Program-made: the position numbers and the translations under genes
Shown here: piece by piece, positions 43,439-52,237 of the stretch
Layout of the letters: every line of letters starts with the position of its first letter
Position numbering within the stretch: the stretch's first letter is position 1
The notes under the pieces: generated by a model
Seen by the model: the letters and a program-made list of their open reading frames with translations, nothing else
What the model was told of the DNA's origin: nothing
Database searches by the model: none
From: Akkermansiaceae bacterium
GTDB taxonomy: Bacteria; Verrucomicrobiota; Verrucomicrobiia; Verrucomicrobiales; Akkermansiaceae
Assembly: GCA_015061985.1 (NCBI GenBank)
Contig: SUVN01000001.1
Span: 1-64,000 of the forward strand
Reading direction: 5' to 3'
DNA: 64,000 nt

Positions 43439-44127
43439 ACTTCGTTCCAGCGATATCCGCGTCCGCGGATGTTTTCAAATCTAGCCGAGGCTTCGGCGGG
43501 TAATTTGTCGCGCAGTCGGGTGAGGGTGACGGCTACCGTGCGCGAGCGTCCGAGCCCGCCGCGATTCCCCCAGACCCGCAGCATGAGCTCCTCCTGCGGC
43601 AGGATTCGCCCGGGATGCGTCAGGAAATAGCGGAAAAGCTCGAACTCCTTTTCCGTCAGGGAAATGTCTTTTCCGTTGTCGGTGGTGACGGTATGTGCCG
43701 CACCGTCCATGATACCGCCGGGGAATTTCAGTTCCTGCGCAACGGGTAACTGTCGTCCGGCAGAGCGTCTCAGCACCGCTGCGATGCGAGCCAGCAGTTC
43801 GGCGCTGCTGAAAGGTTTGACCACATAATCATCCGCTCCCAGTTCCAGTCCCTTCACGCGTTCCTTTTCCTCACCGTGAGCCGTCAGGATGATGCTGGGA
43901 ATCCCCGGGCATTCCCGTGCCATCATTTTCAACAGTCGGAATCCATCTATTTCCGGCATGTTGACATCCAGAAGCAGCAAATCCGGCGGATAGCTCAGCA
44001 GGCTCTCCAGCGCTGCACGACCATCGGCGGCTGTGCGGACTCCGTAACCTGCTTCCCTCAGCAAGTCTGCCAACAGTTCACGAATGGCAGAATCATCTTC
44101 GGCTATCAGTATGCACCTTTGCTCCAT
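43435..44127 (-). CDS. OmpR/PhoB-family response regulator
   Basis: The receiver domain shows AEDDS with D11-D12, the phospho-acceptor D54 in LLLDVNMPEIDG, a Thr in LTAHGEE and K in VVKPFSSAEL. A winged-helix DNA-binding domain follows with LTEKEFELFRYFLTHPGRIL and TVAVTLTRLRDKL. The gene is first in a two-gene operon with the histidine kinase. The frame extends six codons to 44145, but the ATG at 44127 lies eight bases after the -10 and starts just before the conserved receiver. Targets are unknown. Confidence 0.94.
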   Translation of the reverse strand: MEQRCILIAEDDSAIRELLADLLREAGYGVRTAADGRAALESLLSYPPDLLLLDVNMPEIDGFRLLKMMARECPGIPSIILTAHGEEKERVKGLELGADDYVVKPFSSAELLARIAAVLRRSAGRQLPVAQELKFPGGIMDGAAHTVTTDNGKDISLTEKEFELFRYFLTHPGRILPQEELMLRVWGNRGGLGRSRTVAVTLTRLRDKLPAEASARFENIRGRGYRWNEV

Positions 44128-44135
44128 CGATGCCG

Positions 44136-44164
44136 AGCATAGCACAGTTTACCGATCTCTTCAA
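44136..44164 (-). promoter_or_regulatory. Promoter of the two-component operon
   Basis: TTGAAG (44159-44164), 17 bases, TATGCT (44136-44141), then eight bases to the ATG at 44127. Confidence 0.65.
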
Positions 44165-44235
44165 GAATAGAACCCATCATCTGCCTGCTTTTGATTCTAT
44201 TTGTCAGCGGCGGGGGGCTTGTTTTGCTCTTTCTT

Positions 44236-44886
44236 CTATGGGGAAGATGCCGGGCTTCCGTGGCGCTGTGTGTGTTGCCAACCGGGAAGCAGATATTGCC
44301 AGAACTCATAGTGTGGGCTGTTGCGTTCCTGCTCCATGCGCTCCGGGGTCATGTCAAAGGGATAGATCTGGATGGGTACGGATTTTTGCCCGGCTCGCAG
44401 AGCCTGATGAACCATGGTGTAGATTTCCTCGATGGCCGGGTCACCCATGGCGAAACAGCCGATGGAGCGGTCGCTGCCGTGTACCATGATGAAAGAACCG
44501 GTTCGTCCCTTTTTGCGGTCGTAGTCGTTGGGATAACCGATGTTGAAGGAGAGATGGAACTTACTGCGCGGATTGAGCAGGGACTGGGTGGTCGCGTAGA
44601 ACCCTTCCGGTGCCTGGCGGTCACCTTCTGCGGTTTTCGGCCCCAGCTCTCCGCTCATGGCAAGAATGGGGTAGGTTTTCAGAAGCCGCCATTGTCCCTT
44701 TTCCTGAATACGGAGTTCCAGTGTGCGGGTTTCCTTGATGATACGCAGAAAGACGGGACACCCGAAAACATGCCCCAGATAGGGCTGCACATGCTGCCTG
44801 GCAACCGATGCTCTGTCGATGTCATCGGACGGCTGACACCCCGTAAGCGCAGCAAGCATGAGCACCGTGAGAAGACGAAACCTCAT
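44236..44886 (-). CDS. L,D-transpeptidase (YafK/YkuD-type) lipoprotein
   Basis: The N-terminus MRFRLLTVLMLAALTGC is a lipoprotein signal with the lipid-carrying Cys at residue 17. The YkuD catalytic motif reads VHGSDRSIGCFAMG, with H136 and nucleophile C144, preceded by EGFYATT. Such enzymes make or cut 3-3 or lipoprotein links on peptidoglycan and usually act in the periplasm. The last residues are Pro/Ser-rich. The ATG overlaps the stop of the preceding membrane-protein gene by four bases, so the two are translated together. Confidence 0.88.
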   Translation of the reverse strand: MRFRLLTVLMLAALTGCQPSDDIDRASVARQHVQPYLGHVFGCPVFLRIIKETRTLELRIQEKGQWRLLKTYPILAMSGELGPKTAEGDRQAPEGFYATTQSLLNPRSKFHLSFNIGYPNDYDRKKGRTGSFIMVHGSDRSIGCFAMGDPAIEEIYTMVHQALRAGQKSVPIQIYPFDMTPERMEQERNSPHYEFWQYLLPGWQHTQRHGSPASSP

Positions 44887-46025
44887 TTCTTATCCGCATC
44901 CGCAGGCTTTTCCTCGGCCTTGGGTGCTTCTTTCGGCTCCTCTGCGGGCTTTTCCTCAGCCTTGGGTGCTTCTTTCGGCTCTTCTGTGGGCTTTTCCTCA
45001 GCCATGGGTGCTTCTTTCGGCTCTTCTGCGGGCTTTTCTTCAACCTTGGGCTCTTCTTTCTGCTCTTCAGCAGATTTTTCCTCAGCCTTGGGGGCTTCTT
45101 TCTGCTCTTCAGCAGGTTTTTCCTCAGCCTTGGTCTCTTCTTTCTGCTCATCGGCAGGTTTTTCTTCCGCCTTGGGAGCTTCCGCAGGTTTACTCTCTGC
45201 TTTCTGCACCGTCAACTTGGGAGCAGGCGCAATGGGAGCCGGCTTTTTGATGGGCTTAGAGGGAGTCGGCTTTGCCGGTTTGGACTCCGGAGCAGATTCA
45301 GTCTTGGTTTCTTCCAGCTCTTCAACAACAGTAGATTCTGCTGCTTCCTTTTCGTCCTTTTTCCTGCGTTTTTCTTCGCGGCGGGAGATAAAGGTTTCGA
45401 TGAACGAGGTCAGCAGGGCGTATACGATGAAGAAGGCACCGGGGATGGCAGCAATTATCCAGGGGGCAGACTGGATGGCATGGAGTAACTCCGGCATGGT
45501 AGGGTTGGGGGATTTGGCCCACATGCTCACCATGTACTGGAAGACCTCCGTGCAGCCATACCACAGCGCCACACTCAACACGCAGGTGAACATGATGCGG
45601 AACGGTGCGGTGGAGCACAGCCAGCCCATGGCAAAGATGGCGGTGATAATGATGGCCGGGATGGGATAGCTCTGCGGCAGGGCGCAGAAGTTCAGCACGG
45701 TGCGATTGCTCTCAATGGCGGTGGGCAGAGCCGTTACCGGATCCATGAACGAACAGAGAGCAAAGCCGACAAAGAGGATGAATGCCGCTGCGTAGGCGAC
45801 GTTCCAGACGATTTCCTGAATGCGGAGCAAGGCCAGAATCAACAGAATGCCGGCGGTGATGGTGACCCAGTTCAGCGTGCTGACCAGCGGCAGCAGGGTA
45901 TCTGTGTTGAAACATCCGACAAAATCAGCCGGTGCAATATGCGCAGGTGATTGAAGATAAACAGCCAGAATAAGAAGAATCAGCCAACTGCAGATAAGGC
46001 GGAAGAGAGTACCCAGAACGTTCAT
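44883..46025 (-). CDS. Membrane protein with long repetitive Lys/Glu/Pro/Ala tail
   Basis: The first 215 residues contain five to six membrane helices (LICSWLILLILAVYL, VTITAGILLILALL, VAYAAAFILFVGFAL, PAIIITAIFAMGWL, IMFTCVLSVALWYG, WIIAAIPGAFFIVYALL). A charged hinge (SRREEKRRKKDEKEAAE) leads to a tail of about 140 residues with about seven copies of a 14-residue unit, KEAPKAEEKPAEEP. Such tails resemble periplasm- or cell-wall-spanning linkers of TonB type, but the TonB domain is missing. Function is unknown; coupling to the L,D-transpeptidase gene suggests a cell-envelope role. Confidence 0.65.
   Translation of the reverse strand: MNVLGTLFRLICSWLILLILAVYLQSPAHIAPADFVGCFNTDTLLPLVSTLNWVTITAGILLILALLRIQEIVWNVAYAAAFILFVGFALCSFMDPVTALPTAIESNRTVLNFCALPQSYPIPAIIITAIFAMGWLCSTAPFRIMFTCVLSVALWYGCTEVFQYMVSMWAKSPNPTMPELLHAIQSAPWIIAAIPGAFFIVYALLTSFIETFISRREEKRRKKDEKEAAESTVVEELEETKTESAPESKPAKPTPSKPIKKPAPIAPAPKLTVQKAESKPAEAPKAEEKPADEQKEETKAEEKPAEEQKEAPKAEEKSAEEQKEEPKVEEKPAEEPKEAPMAEEKPTEEPKEAPKAEEKPAEEPKEAPKAEEKPADADKK
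44886..45190. repeat. 42-base tandem repeat inside a coding region
   Basis: About seven imperfect copies of a 42-base unit encode the KEAPKAEEKPAEEP repeats. The copies nearest the stop codon are the most alike, which suggests recent expansion at that end. Copy number may vary between strains. Confidence 0.8.
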
Positions 46026-46034
46026 TACCCGAAC

Positions 46035-46063
46035 ATATTAGGGAAAGATGAGCATTTCGTCAA
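46035..46063 (-). promoter_or_regulatory. Promoter of the repeat-tail gene and L,D-transpeptidase
   Basis: TTGACG (46058-46063), 17 bases, TAATAT (46035-46040), then nine bases to the ATG at 46025. Confidence 0.65.
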
Positions 46064-46126
46064 GGTAAAAGCGATGTCCAGCCCGGCCTTTTAAGTCATA
46101 GAACTGATTTTTGTCAGCTGTTGATA

Positions 46127-46156
46127 CAAAAACTGCCCGGTGTTTTCACCGGGCAG
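46127..46156 (-). terminator. Intrinsic terminator after lysA
   Basis: A perfect 10-base stem (CTGCCCGGTG / CACCGGGCAG, loop TTTT) followed on the minus strand by TTTTTG, 28 bases past the lysA stop. Confidence 0.9.
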
Positions 46157-46183
46157 CTGCAAATTGCATGCGGCATCGAGCTA

Positions 46184-47476
46184 TCAGCACTCGCCGGGCA
46201 GGCATTCGCCCGTTACGATTTCCTCCAGCGTCTGGCGGCGGCGGATAATGTGCCATTGGTCACCATCTACCAGAATCTCCGCTGCCAGAGGCCGCGAGTT
46301 GTAGGTAGAGGCCATGCTGAAGCCATAGGCTCCGGCGCTCATCTCTGCCAGCACCTCGCCGGGCTTCACATCCGCAATAGCGCGGTTCTGAGCCTGAAAA
46401 TCGCCGGATTCGCAGATGGGACCCACGATATCGGCCACGATGGTGTCATCCCGGTGTTCGGTGACGGGCCAGATTTCGTGGTAGCCTTCATAGAGCGCCG
46501 GACGGATGATATCGTTCATGCCCGCATCAATCATCTTGAAGGTCTTGGCCTCTCCTTTCTTTTCATAGAGACAGGTGGTGAGCATGGCGCAGGCGTTGCC
46601 GGTGAGACGGCGACCCGGCTCTACCAGAATTTTGATGCCCAGCGGTTGCAGCAAGGGGATGATAGCTTCTGCATAGCTGCGGATGGTGATGTGCTCCGGG
46701 TGATTGTCCCACCATTCCTGTTGACCGGAGGCCAGACACCCGTCGTAAACGATGCCTATACCGCCGCCGATGGACCAGAACTCTATGCCGTAGCGGTCAA
46801 TGAACTTGCGGACAATGGGGGCTACTTTTTCGATGGCTTCCACAAAGGGCTTGATTTCTGTGAGCTGGGAGCCGATGTGCATCTGGAGCCCGCGGATGCG
46901 GAGGTGGGGCATCTCTGCAGCGATGGTGGCGTAGAGCTCCTCTATGCGGGTGATGTCTACCCCGAACTTGTTTTCGTTGGTGCCTGTGGTGATGTATTTG
47001 TGTGTATGGGCATCCACGTGGGGGTTCACACGAACGGCGACGGGGGCTTTCACCCCCATTTCTCCGGCAATGCGGTTGATTTCGCGTAATTCGTTTTCGC
47101 TTTCGCAGTTGAAACAGTATATGTTCTGTTCCAGTGCGTAGCGGATTTCCGCCTCTGTCTTGCCGACACCTGCATAGGTGCAGAGCGTAGCATCGCCGCC
47201 TGCGTTGATGACGCGCCACAGCTCACCGCCGGAAACGATGTCAAAACCGACTCCCTGTTGTACCATGAGGTTGAGAATAGCTTTGTTGGAGCAGGCTTTC
47301 ACCGCATAGGCCACGTGGGCATCCAGCGGCGAGAGTGCCTCGCGGAACTCGGCCAAATCTTCCGTAATCGTTTTTTTGCTGTAGACAAATGTGGGAGTCC
47401 CCACGGCGGCGGCAATGTCAGCCAGCCGTACGTCCTCACAGTACAGGGAGCCGTTCTTGTAAGCGAATGAATGCAT
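46184..47476 (-). CDS. lysA: Diaminopimelate decarboxylase
   Basis: LysA decarboxylates meso-diaminopimelate to lysine with PLP. The PLP lysine is K60 in HVAYAVKACSN. Further family blocks are GVGFDIVSGGELWRV, GLQMHIGSQL, GGGIGIVYDG, LVEPGRRLTGNA and GPICESGDFQAQNR with the substrate-contacting Cys, ending in the catalytic AGAYGFSMASTYN. Length (430) is normal. It starts nine bases after the AI-2E permease gene and ends at a strong terminator, so the two form an operon. Confidence 0.95.
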   Translation of the reverse strand: MHSFAYKNGSLYCEDVRLADIAAAVGTPTFVYSKKTITEDLAEFREALSPLDAHVAYAVKACSNKAILNLMVQQGVGFDIVSGGELWRVINAGGDATLCTYAGVGKTEAEIRYALEQNIYCFNCESENELREINRIAGEMGVKAPVAVRVNPHVDAHTHKYITTGTNENKFGVDITRIEELYATIAAEMPHLRIRGLQMHIGSQLTEIKPFVEAIEKVAPIVRKFIDRYGIEFWSIGGGIGIVYDGCLASGQQEWWDNHPEHITIRSYAEAIIPLLQPLGIKILVEPGRRLTGNACAMLTTCLYEKKGEAKTFKMIDAGMNDIIRPALYEGYHEIWPVTEHRDDTIVADIVGPICESGDFQAQNRAIADVKPGEVLAEMSAGAYGFSMASTYNSRPLAAEILVDGDQWHIIRRRQTLEEIVTGECLPGEC

Positions 47477-47485
47477 GATGAATGA

Positions 47486-48586
47486 TTATGGGTTCTTTTT
47501 GAGAGTAATCGGCGGGCGATCTTCAATGATGGTGGCCACCCAGGTGAGATCCCGTGAGTTTTCGCAGGCCAGCTTGATTAACACGGTGATGGGCATGGCA
47601 AGCAGCATGCCGCAGGGACCCCACACCCACCCCCAGAACAGTACGGAGAAGATGACCACAGAGGTTGCTATGCCGAACTGCTTGCCCAGGAAGATGGGTT
47701 CAATACCGTTGCCGATGGCAAAGTTGATGGCGATGTATCCCACCGCCACAATGAAACAATCGCCCCAGCCGCCCATGAGAAGAGCCATGAGAATGGGAGG
47801 AATTGCTGCCACGATGGAACCGATGGTGGGGATGAAATTGAGCACCAGAGCCAGCATGCCCCACATGAAGGCAAAGGGGACTTCCATGGCCGCGCAGAGC
47901 CACCAGGCAAGCAATCCGGTGGAGGTGCTGGCAACGGTTTTGATGAAGAGGTAGCGCTGGATGCCGCGCAGGGCATTCAGGAAGTCGTCCTTCCCTTTGC
48001 TGCTGTTGGGAAGCTTACGGAAGTTGCGTGCAAAGAGCTTCGCTTCGCCCAGAAGAAAGGTCATGAGAAGCAAGACCAACGTGCAGGCAGACAACATCGA
48101 GAGTATCTGTCCGGAGAGTGTCTGCACCCACGAGAGCAGCATCGGCACATTGATGATATCCATGGGGGAGGCGATGACGGCGCGTGCCTGATTCTCCAGA
48201 CCCACATTACCCAACCAGCCCATGATTTCGTTGTACTTCTCCATCAGGCGGGTGGTAACTTCTCCCTCCAGCGTCTGCTTGACATCCCGAATCAGGACGT
48301 TGAACAGACTTACAATGCCGAAAATCACGCCAAAATCGGCCAGTACGGTGAAAGCAACGGCCAGCCAGTGCGGAAAACGCAGGAATCGGCGCAGCAGCCC
48401 GGTGAAGGTGTAGCTGATGATGGCAAGGAAACAGGCCATCATGATGGGCAGGATAACGCTTCTGGCCTGTTGCAGACCGTAAATAACCACCATGGCGGCA
48501 GCTACGGTGACCAGCACGCGAGCCCCCTCTCCCAGAAGAAGATTCGGCTTTTCTGTTTCTGTGGATGTAGAAGAGTCGTTCTGCAT
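47486..48586 (-). CDS. AI-2E family membrane transporter
   Basis: This 366-residue protein has the eight-helix layout of the AI-2E/PerM family. Two N-terminal helices (VLVTVAAAMVVIYGL, VILPIMMACFLAIISYTF) and a long amphipathic middle region are followed by C-terminal helices containing the family stretch ALVLNFIPTIGSIVAAIPPI. PILIG-like GNGIEPIFLGKQFGIATSVVI and WGWVWGPCGMLLAMPITV complete the pattern. Members export autoinducer-2 or act as ion/proton antiporters; the substrate here is open. It is first in the operon with lysA. Confidence 0.88.
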   Translation of the reverse strand: MQNDSSTSTETEKPNLLLGEGARVLVTVAAAMVVIYGLQQARSVILPIMMACFLAIISYTFTGLLRRFLRFPHWLAVAFTVLADFGVIFGIVSLFNVLIRDVKQTLEGEVTTRLMEKYNEIMGWLGNVGLENQARAVIASPMDIINVPMLLSWVQTLSGQILSMLSACTLVLLLMTFLLGEAKLFARNFRKLPNSSKGKDDFLNALRGIQRYLFIKTVASTSTGLLAWWLCAAMEVPFAFMWGMLALVLNFIPTIGSIVAAIPPILMALLMGGWGDCFIVAVGYIAINFAIGNGIEPIFLGKQFGIATSVVIFSVLFWGWVWGPCGMLLAMPITVLIKLACENSRDLTWVATIIEDRPPITLKKNP

Positions 48587-48600
48587 ACGGATTGTCTCCC

Positions 48601-48629
48601 ATTCTACACTCTACCGGCCTGCATTTCAA
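48601..48629 (-). promoter_or_regulatory. Promoter of the AI-2E permease-lysA operon
   Basis: TTGAAA (48624-48629), 17 bases, TAGAAT (48601-48606). Fourteen bases, including a GGGAGA stretch, lie before the ATG at 48586. Confidence 0.6.
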
Positions 48630-48682
48630 GCGCAATGCCGTCGCATGGCAGAATAATTCCTGATGATGGAGACCGAAATGAG

Positions 48683-49453
48683 TTACGGGGCGGGGGAAAG
48701 ACGGTCGCAGAGCAGCTCGTAGACCGATTTCCCGATGTTGGTATTCGATTCCAGCAGCATGGGCTCGGGATAGACGTGGGCATAGCGGTCACCGTCTGTG
48801 TCTCGCTGCGTACCGGGGAAGTTGAGGTTGATATCTGCCTGCTCGCAGTGCCGCCAGGGACCGCCCATGCGCGCAAAGCCATCGCGGATGTTGCGGTAGG
48901 GATAGCAGTAGGTGTTTATCCAATAGTCCACGCAGGCCGGGCGCTGTTTTGGCTGAGACTTTTTTCTGCGGCTGACGGGGTCGATGGTGGCAACGATGAC
49001 GCGACCGTGCGGTTCTTTCAGATGTCGCAGGGCATCCATGATGGCAGAACCGCCATAGCTGTGGCCGATGAGAACGATATCTGCCGTGGGGTTGAGCCTG
49101 CAGAAGGCGGCGAGGTCGCGTTGCAGTTTCCAGGTACTGTGGAAGAGCAGATTCCCGGTGCCGCTGTCCCAGGCATAGTAGGCTCGCAGTTGCCTGCCGG
49201 AGCAGGGCAGCAGGGGCATGCTTTCGTAAGCTTTGCGGAAGTGCAGCAGCACCTGTTCCGTGAATCCGCCCACGAAGATGACCGCCAGGTCTGCCCTCTC
49301 CTGCGGAAGTGGCTGCTGGCGGCGGCGGCCGATGAATCCCTCAGCAGGTGCCGGGTCAATACCGGGGACTGCATTCGTCTTCTGCTGCTGGCAGGATGGC
49401 ATCAGCAGCAGGGAGAAGGACAACAGGATGAAGAGGCGGGCAGCGGAGAACAT
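48683..49453 (-). CDS. Alpha/beta-hydrolase lipoprotein
   Basis: The signal MFSAARLFILLSFSLLLMPSC ends in a lipobox Cys at residue 21. The mature protein has an alpha/beta-hydrolase core: LAVIFVGGFTEQ near the start, the nucleophile elbow GHSYGGS (Ser) in DIVLIGHSYGGSAIMDAL, and IVATIDPVSRRK; a late His (YAHVYPEP) could complete the triad. It may be an esterase or lipase attached to the envelope. It lies 14 bases after the topoisomerase gene on the same strand and is probably co-transcribed. Confidence 0.75.
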   Translation of the reverse strand: MFSAARLFILLSFSLLLMPSCQQQKTNAVPGIDPAPAEGFIGRRRQQPLPQERADLAVIFVGGFTEQVLLHFRKAYESMPLLPCSGRQLRAYYAWDSGTGNLLFHSTWKLQRDLAAFCRLNPTADIVLIGHSYGGSAIMDALRHLKEPHGRVIVATIDPVSRRKKSQPKQRPACVDYWINTYCYPYRNIRDGFARMGGPWRHCEQADINLNFPGTQRDTDGDRYAHVYPEPMLLESNTNIGKSVYELLCDRLSPAP

Positions 49454-49467
49454 GGTATGATGCTCGG

Positions 49468-51621
49468 TCAGAAACCCAAATCCAGCTGGGTGGCCTCCGG
49501 GTGTTCCAGAATGGTCGGGGGGGCTGTCTCTGCCGGGGGGGGGGACGGGACGGGGCTGCTCCCCTCCGGGGGCACCGCCGTTTCTGCCGGGGGTGCGGTC
49601 GGGCTTGCCTCCGTTGCCGGGGACTCTCCCTCTGCGGTCTGTTCCGCCGCTGCGGGTATGATGCGGGCGACTCTCTCCACCTGATTCTTGGTGACGATAT
49701 TGCCGAGCACGGCGCGACCCTTGACACGAAGATTGCCGAAGTCGAAGGGGATGGGACGTCTCAGTCGGCGCAACTGGTTCTTCAGGTAGACATTCACCGA
49801 CATGGTCGAGCTGTCCTCCTCGTTGGGATGCACCGTCAGGAAGAAGATGCGGCTGCCCTTGGTTCCCTGGGTGAGCTGGTATTCCTTGTCGCGGGTGAAC
49901 CCGCCGAGGTGAAAGCGCTTGGCATAGGTGATGCCGTCCTTACCGTCGCGGTAAATCATGTTGAATACCCAGTCATCGCCCGGACGCAGTACGCGGATGT
50001 CCAGCACCTTCTTGCCCACGTAGAATTTTTCCTGTACCCGGCGTACCACGAGGACACCCTGATTGTCAATCGTCAGAATGTCGCTCAGCGTGGAGCATTT
50101 TTCTATCGGTTCGCCCTTGCGTACACCGTATCCGGCAAAGCCCTCTTCATCCAGATAGAGCATTTCATTCTCCACCGCTGCTTCTGCGCGGGAAAGACTG
50201 TCGAAGGTGGCCAGTTCTGTGCGGCGGGGCCAGGCTTCACCATATTTTTTGCGGAGGTTTTCAAACCAGCGGATGGTGTAGCGGGTGAGCTGCGCCAGAT
50301 GCTTGCGCGTCTTTTCGATGTCGGCTTCCAGCCCGGCGATATGTTCCTCTGCCTTGTGAATCTCGTAGCGGGCAATCTTCTTGATGCGGATTTCGGTGAG
50401 ACGGATGATGTCATCACGCGTGACGGGTCGCCAGAAATCGCGGACAAAGGGTTCCAGACGCTCAGCGATTTCGGTGAGGGATTGTTCCCAGCTCTCGCTT
50501 TCTTCCAGCACCTTGTAGATGCGGTTCTCGATGAAGATTTTTTCCAGACTGGCCTGCATCCAGTTTTCCTGCAGTTCTGCCAGCTGCACCTCCAGCTCCT
50601 GCCGCAGCGTTTCTTTCGTCAAATCGACGTTGTGCTTCAGGATTTCGCTCACCCCCATGAATACCGGCTTGCGATTCACGATGACCACAGCCTTGGGCGA
50701 GATGCTCACCTGGCAGTCGGTGAACGCATAGAGGGCATTGCAGAGCTTCTCCACGTCCTGTCCCGCTGCCAGATGCACCAGAATATCGGCTTGAGCCGCT
50801 GTGTTGTCCTCGATTTTGGCGACTTTGAGCTTGCCCTTATCCATGGCGTTCTCAATGCTCTGGATGACCGATTCCGTGGTGGTGCCGTAGGGTATTTCCG
50901 TGATGCGGAGCAGCTTCTTGGACGCGACTTCAATCCGCGCCCGGCAGCGCAGTCGGCTGTTGCCTGTGCCATCGTTATAGTTGCTCACATCCAGCAGCCC
51001 GCCGGTCTGGAAGTCCGGGTAGAGAGTGAATTCCTCGCCGCGCAGGTAATGGATGGCGGCTTCGATGATTTCATTGAAGTTGTGGGGCAGGATGAGGCAG
51101 TTCATGCCCACGGCAATGCCGAGCGCCCCCTGTGCCAGCAGAAGCGGGAATTTGACGGGCAGGGAAACGGGTTCCTTGTTGCGGCCATCGTAGCTGAGCT
51201 TCCATTGGGTCACTTTCGGGCTGTATACCACCTCTTTGGCAAAGGGGGAAAGGCGTGCCTCAATGTATCGCGGTGCGGCGGCTGAGTCCCCGGTGAGGAT
51301 GTTGCCCCAGTTACCCTGTGTGTCAATGAGCAGCCCTTTCTGGCCCAGCGTCACCAGCGCACTGCCGATGGAGGCATCGCCGTGGGGGTGGTATTTCATG
51401 GTGTCGCCCACAATGTTGGCCACCTTGTTGTAGCGCCCGTCATCCATACGCTCCATGGAGTGCAGGATACGCCGCTGCACCGGCTTGAGCCCATCCGCAA
51501 TGTGCGGTACGGCTCGCTCCAGAATCACATACGAGGCATATTCGAGATAATAATCCCCGAACATCTTCTGAATCGTGCTCGGATTTTCCATCAGATGAAC
51601 CGGTGTGTGGTCGTTACTCAT
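49468..51621 (-). CDS. Type IIA DNA topoisomerase subunit A (GyrA/ParC-like)
   Basis: The breakage-reunion domain is clear in 717 residues: ASYVILERAVPHIADGLKPVQRRILHSM, YHPHGDASIG, LLIDTQGNWGNI and the active-site Tyr in APRYIEARLS. A long coiled-coil region (about 370-500) and a shortened C-terminal half follow. The usual six-bladed beta-pinwheel with a GyrA box is not evident; instead the protein ends in about 70 Pro/Ala/Glu-rich residues. This fits a ParC-like decatenase found in Verrucomicrobiota and Bacteroidota rather than a supercoiling gyrase. The frame extends far upstream but crosses yqeY; ATG 51621 is preferred. The B subunit is not in the window. Confidence 0.85.
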   Translation of the reverse strand: MSNDHTPVHLMENPSTIQKMFGDYYLEYASYVILERAVPHIADGLKPVQRRILHSMERMDDGRYNKVANIVGDTMKYHPHGDASIGSALVTLGQKGLLIDTQGNWGNILTGDSAAAPRYIEARLSPFAKEVVYSPKVTQWKLSYDGRNKEPVSLPVKFPLLLAQGALGIAVGMNCLILPHNFNEIIEAAIHYLRGEEFTLYPDFQTGGLLDVSNYNDGTGNSRLRCRARIEVASKKLLRITEIPYGTTTESVIQSIENAMDKGKLKVAKIEDNTAAQADILVHLAAGQDVEKLCNALYAFTDCQVSISPKAVVIVNRKPVFMGVSEILKHNVDLTKETLRQELEVQLAELQENWMQASLEKIFIENRIYKVLEESESWEQSLTEIAERLEPFVRDFWRPVTRDDIIRLTEIRIKKIARYEIHKAEEHIAGLEADIEKTRKHLAQLTRYTIRWFENLRKKYGEAWPRRTELATFDSLSRAEAAVENEMLYLDEEGFAGYGVRKGEPIEKCSTLSDILTIDNQGVLVVRRVQEKFYVGKKVLDIRVLRPGDDWVFNMIYRDGKDGITYAKRFHLGGFTRDKEYQLTQGTKGSRIFFLTVHPNEEDSSTMSVNVYLKNQLRRLRRPIPFDFGNLRVKGRAVLGNIVTKNQVERVARIIPAAAEQTAEGESPATEASPTAPPAETAVPPEGSSPVPSPPPAETAPPTILEHPEATQLDLGF

Positions 51622-51632
51622 GAGATTGCGGC

Positions 51633-51662
51633 ATTCTAGCATACTCTGCCGTAATGCGTCAA
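51633..51662 (-). promoter_or_regulatory. Promoter of the topoisomerase A gene
   Basis: TTGACG (51657-51662), 18 bases, TAGAAT (51633-51638), then eleven bases to the ATG at 51621. Confidence 0.65.
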
Positions 51663-51715
51663 GGCAGGAGTGCGTAAGACTGCGCCCCGAATGAGGCGGT
51701 TGACGCATTTCCGGC

Positions 51716-51744
51716 TTGCGCGTGCGTGTGAGGCGTGATTTAAT
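51716..51744 (+). promoter_or_regulatory. Promoter candidate of the yqeY-ispD operon
   Basis: TTGCGC (51716-51721), 17 bases, TTTAAT (51739-51744), nine bases to the ATG at 51754. Confidence 0.45.
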
Positions 51745-51753
51745 GCGGATGTT

Positions 51754-52209
51754 ATGAGTACGATTTACGAGCAGATTACGGAGGGAATGAAGAATGCCAT
51801 GCGCAGTAAGGATACGGTGGCACTGGGTGCGCTGCGCGGATTGAAGGCAGCTTTGCAGAATGCCCAGGTGGCTCGCGGCAATGTGCACGAAGAGCTGCCG
51901 CTTACCGAAGCTCAGAATGTTGTTCGCAAACAGATGAAACAACGTGAGGATGCCATCGCTCTCTATGCTCAGGCCGGGCGTGAGGACCAGGTGGCCAAGG
52001 AGCGTGCGGAGATGGAGGTGCTGGCCTCTTTCCTGCCGAAAGAAATGACGGAGGAGGAGATTCTGCCGGTGCTGGAGACCGTCATTGCGGAGCTTGGTGC
52101 CACGAGCAAGAAAGACATGGGGCGGGTCATGAAAGAAATGCAGGCTCGCACGGAGGGCCGTGCACCCGGTAAGGTGTTGTCCCGTCTGGTCGGTGCGCGT
52201 CTGAACTGA
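51754..52209 (+). CDS. YqeY/GatB-like domain protein
   Basis: This 151-residue protein matches the YqeY family, which resembles the tRNA-binding tail domain of GatB. Family blocks are TIYEQITEGMKNAMRSKD, LRGLKAALQNAQ, EALPLTEAQ-like EELPLTEAQNVVRKQMKQRE and the C-terminal GATSKKDMGRVMKEMQARTE followed by GRAPGKVLSRLV. A role in aminoacyl-tRNA quality or translation is assumed for the family but unproven. It is the first gene of a plus-strand run with ispD 28 bases downstream. Confidence 0.9.
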   Translation: MSTIYEQITEGMKNAMRSKDTVALGALRGLKAALQNAQVARGNVHEELPLTEAQNVVRKQMKQREDAIALYAQAGREDQVAKERAEMEVLASFLPKEMTEEEILPVLETVIAELGATSKKDMGRVMKEMQARTEGRAPGKVLSRLVGARLN

Positions 52210-52237
52210 TTTTATACCTCTCTTAGCCTGAATCGCT

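Noticed and set aside
44886..45190. Regular repeats that could suggest a CRISPR array
   Set aside because: The units are contiguous 42-base copies without unique spacers and translate into a regular peptide repeat, so they are coding tandem repeats.
49501..51285. 594-codon open frame on the plus strand
   Set aside because: It is antisense to the topoisomerase subunit A gene, without recognisable motifs or a start context.
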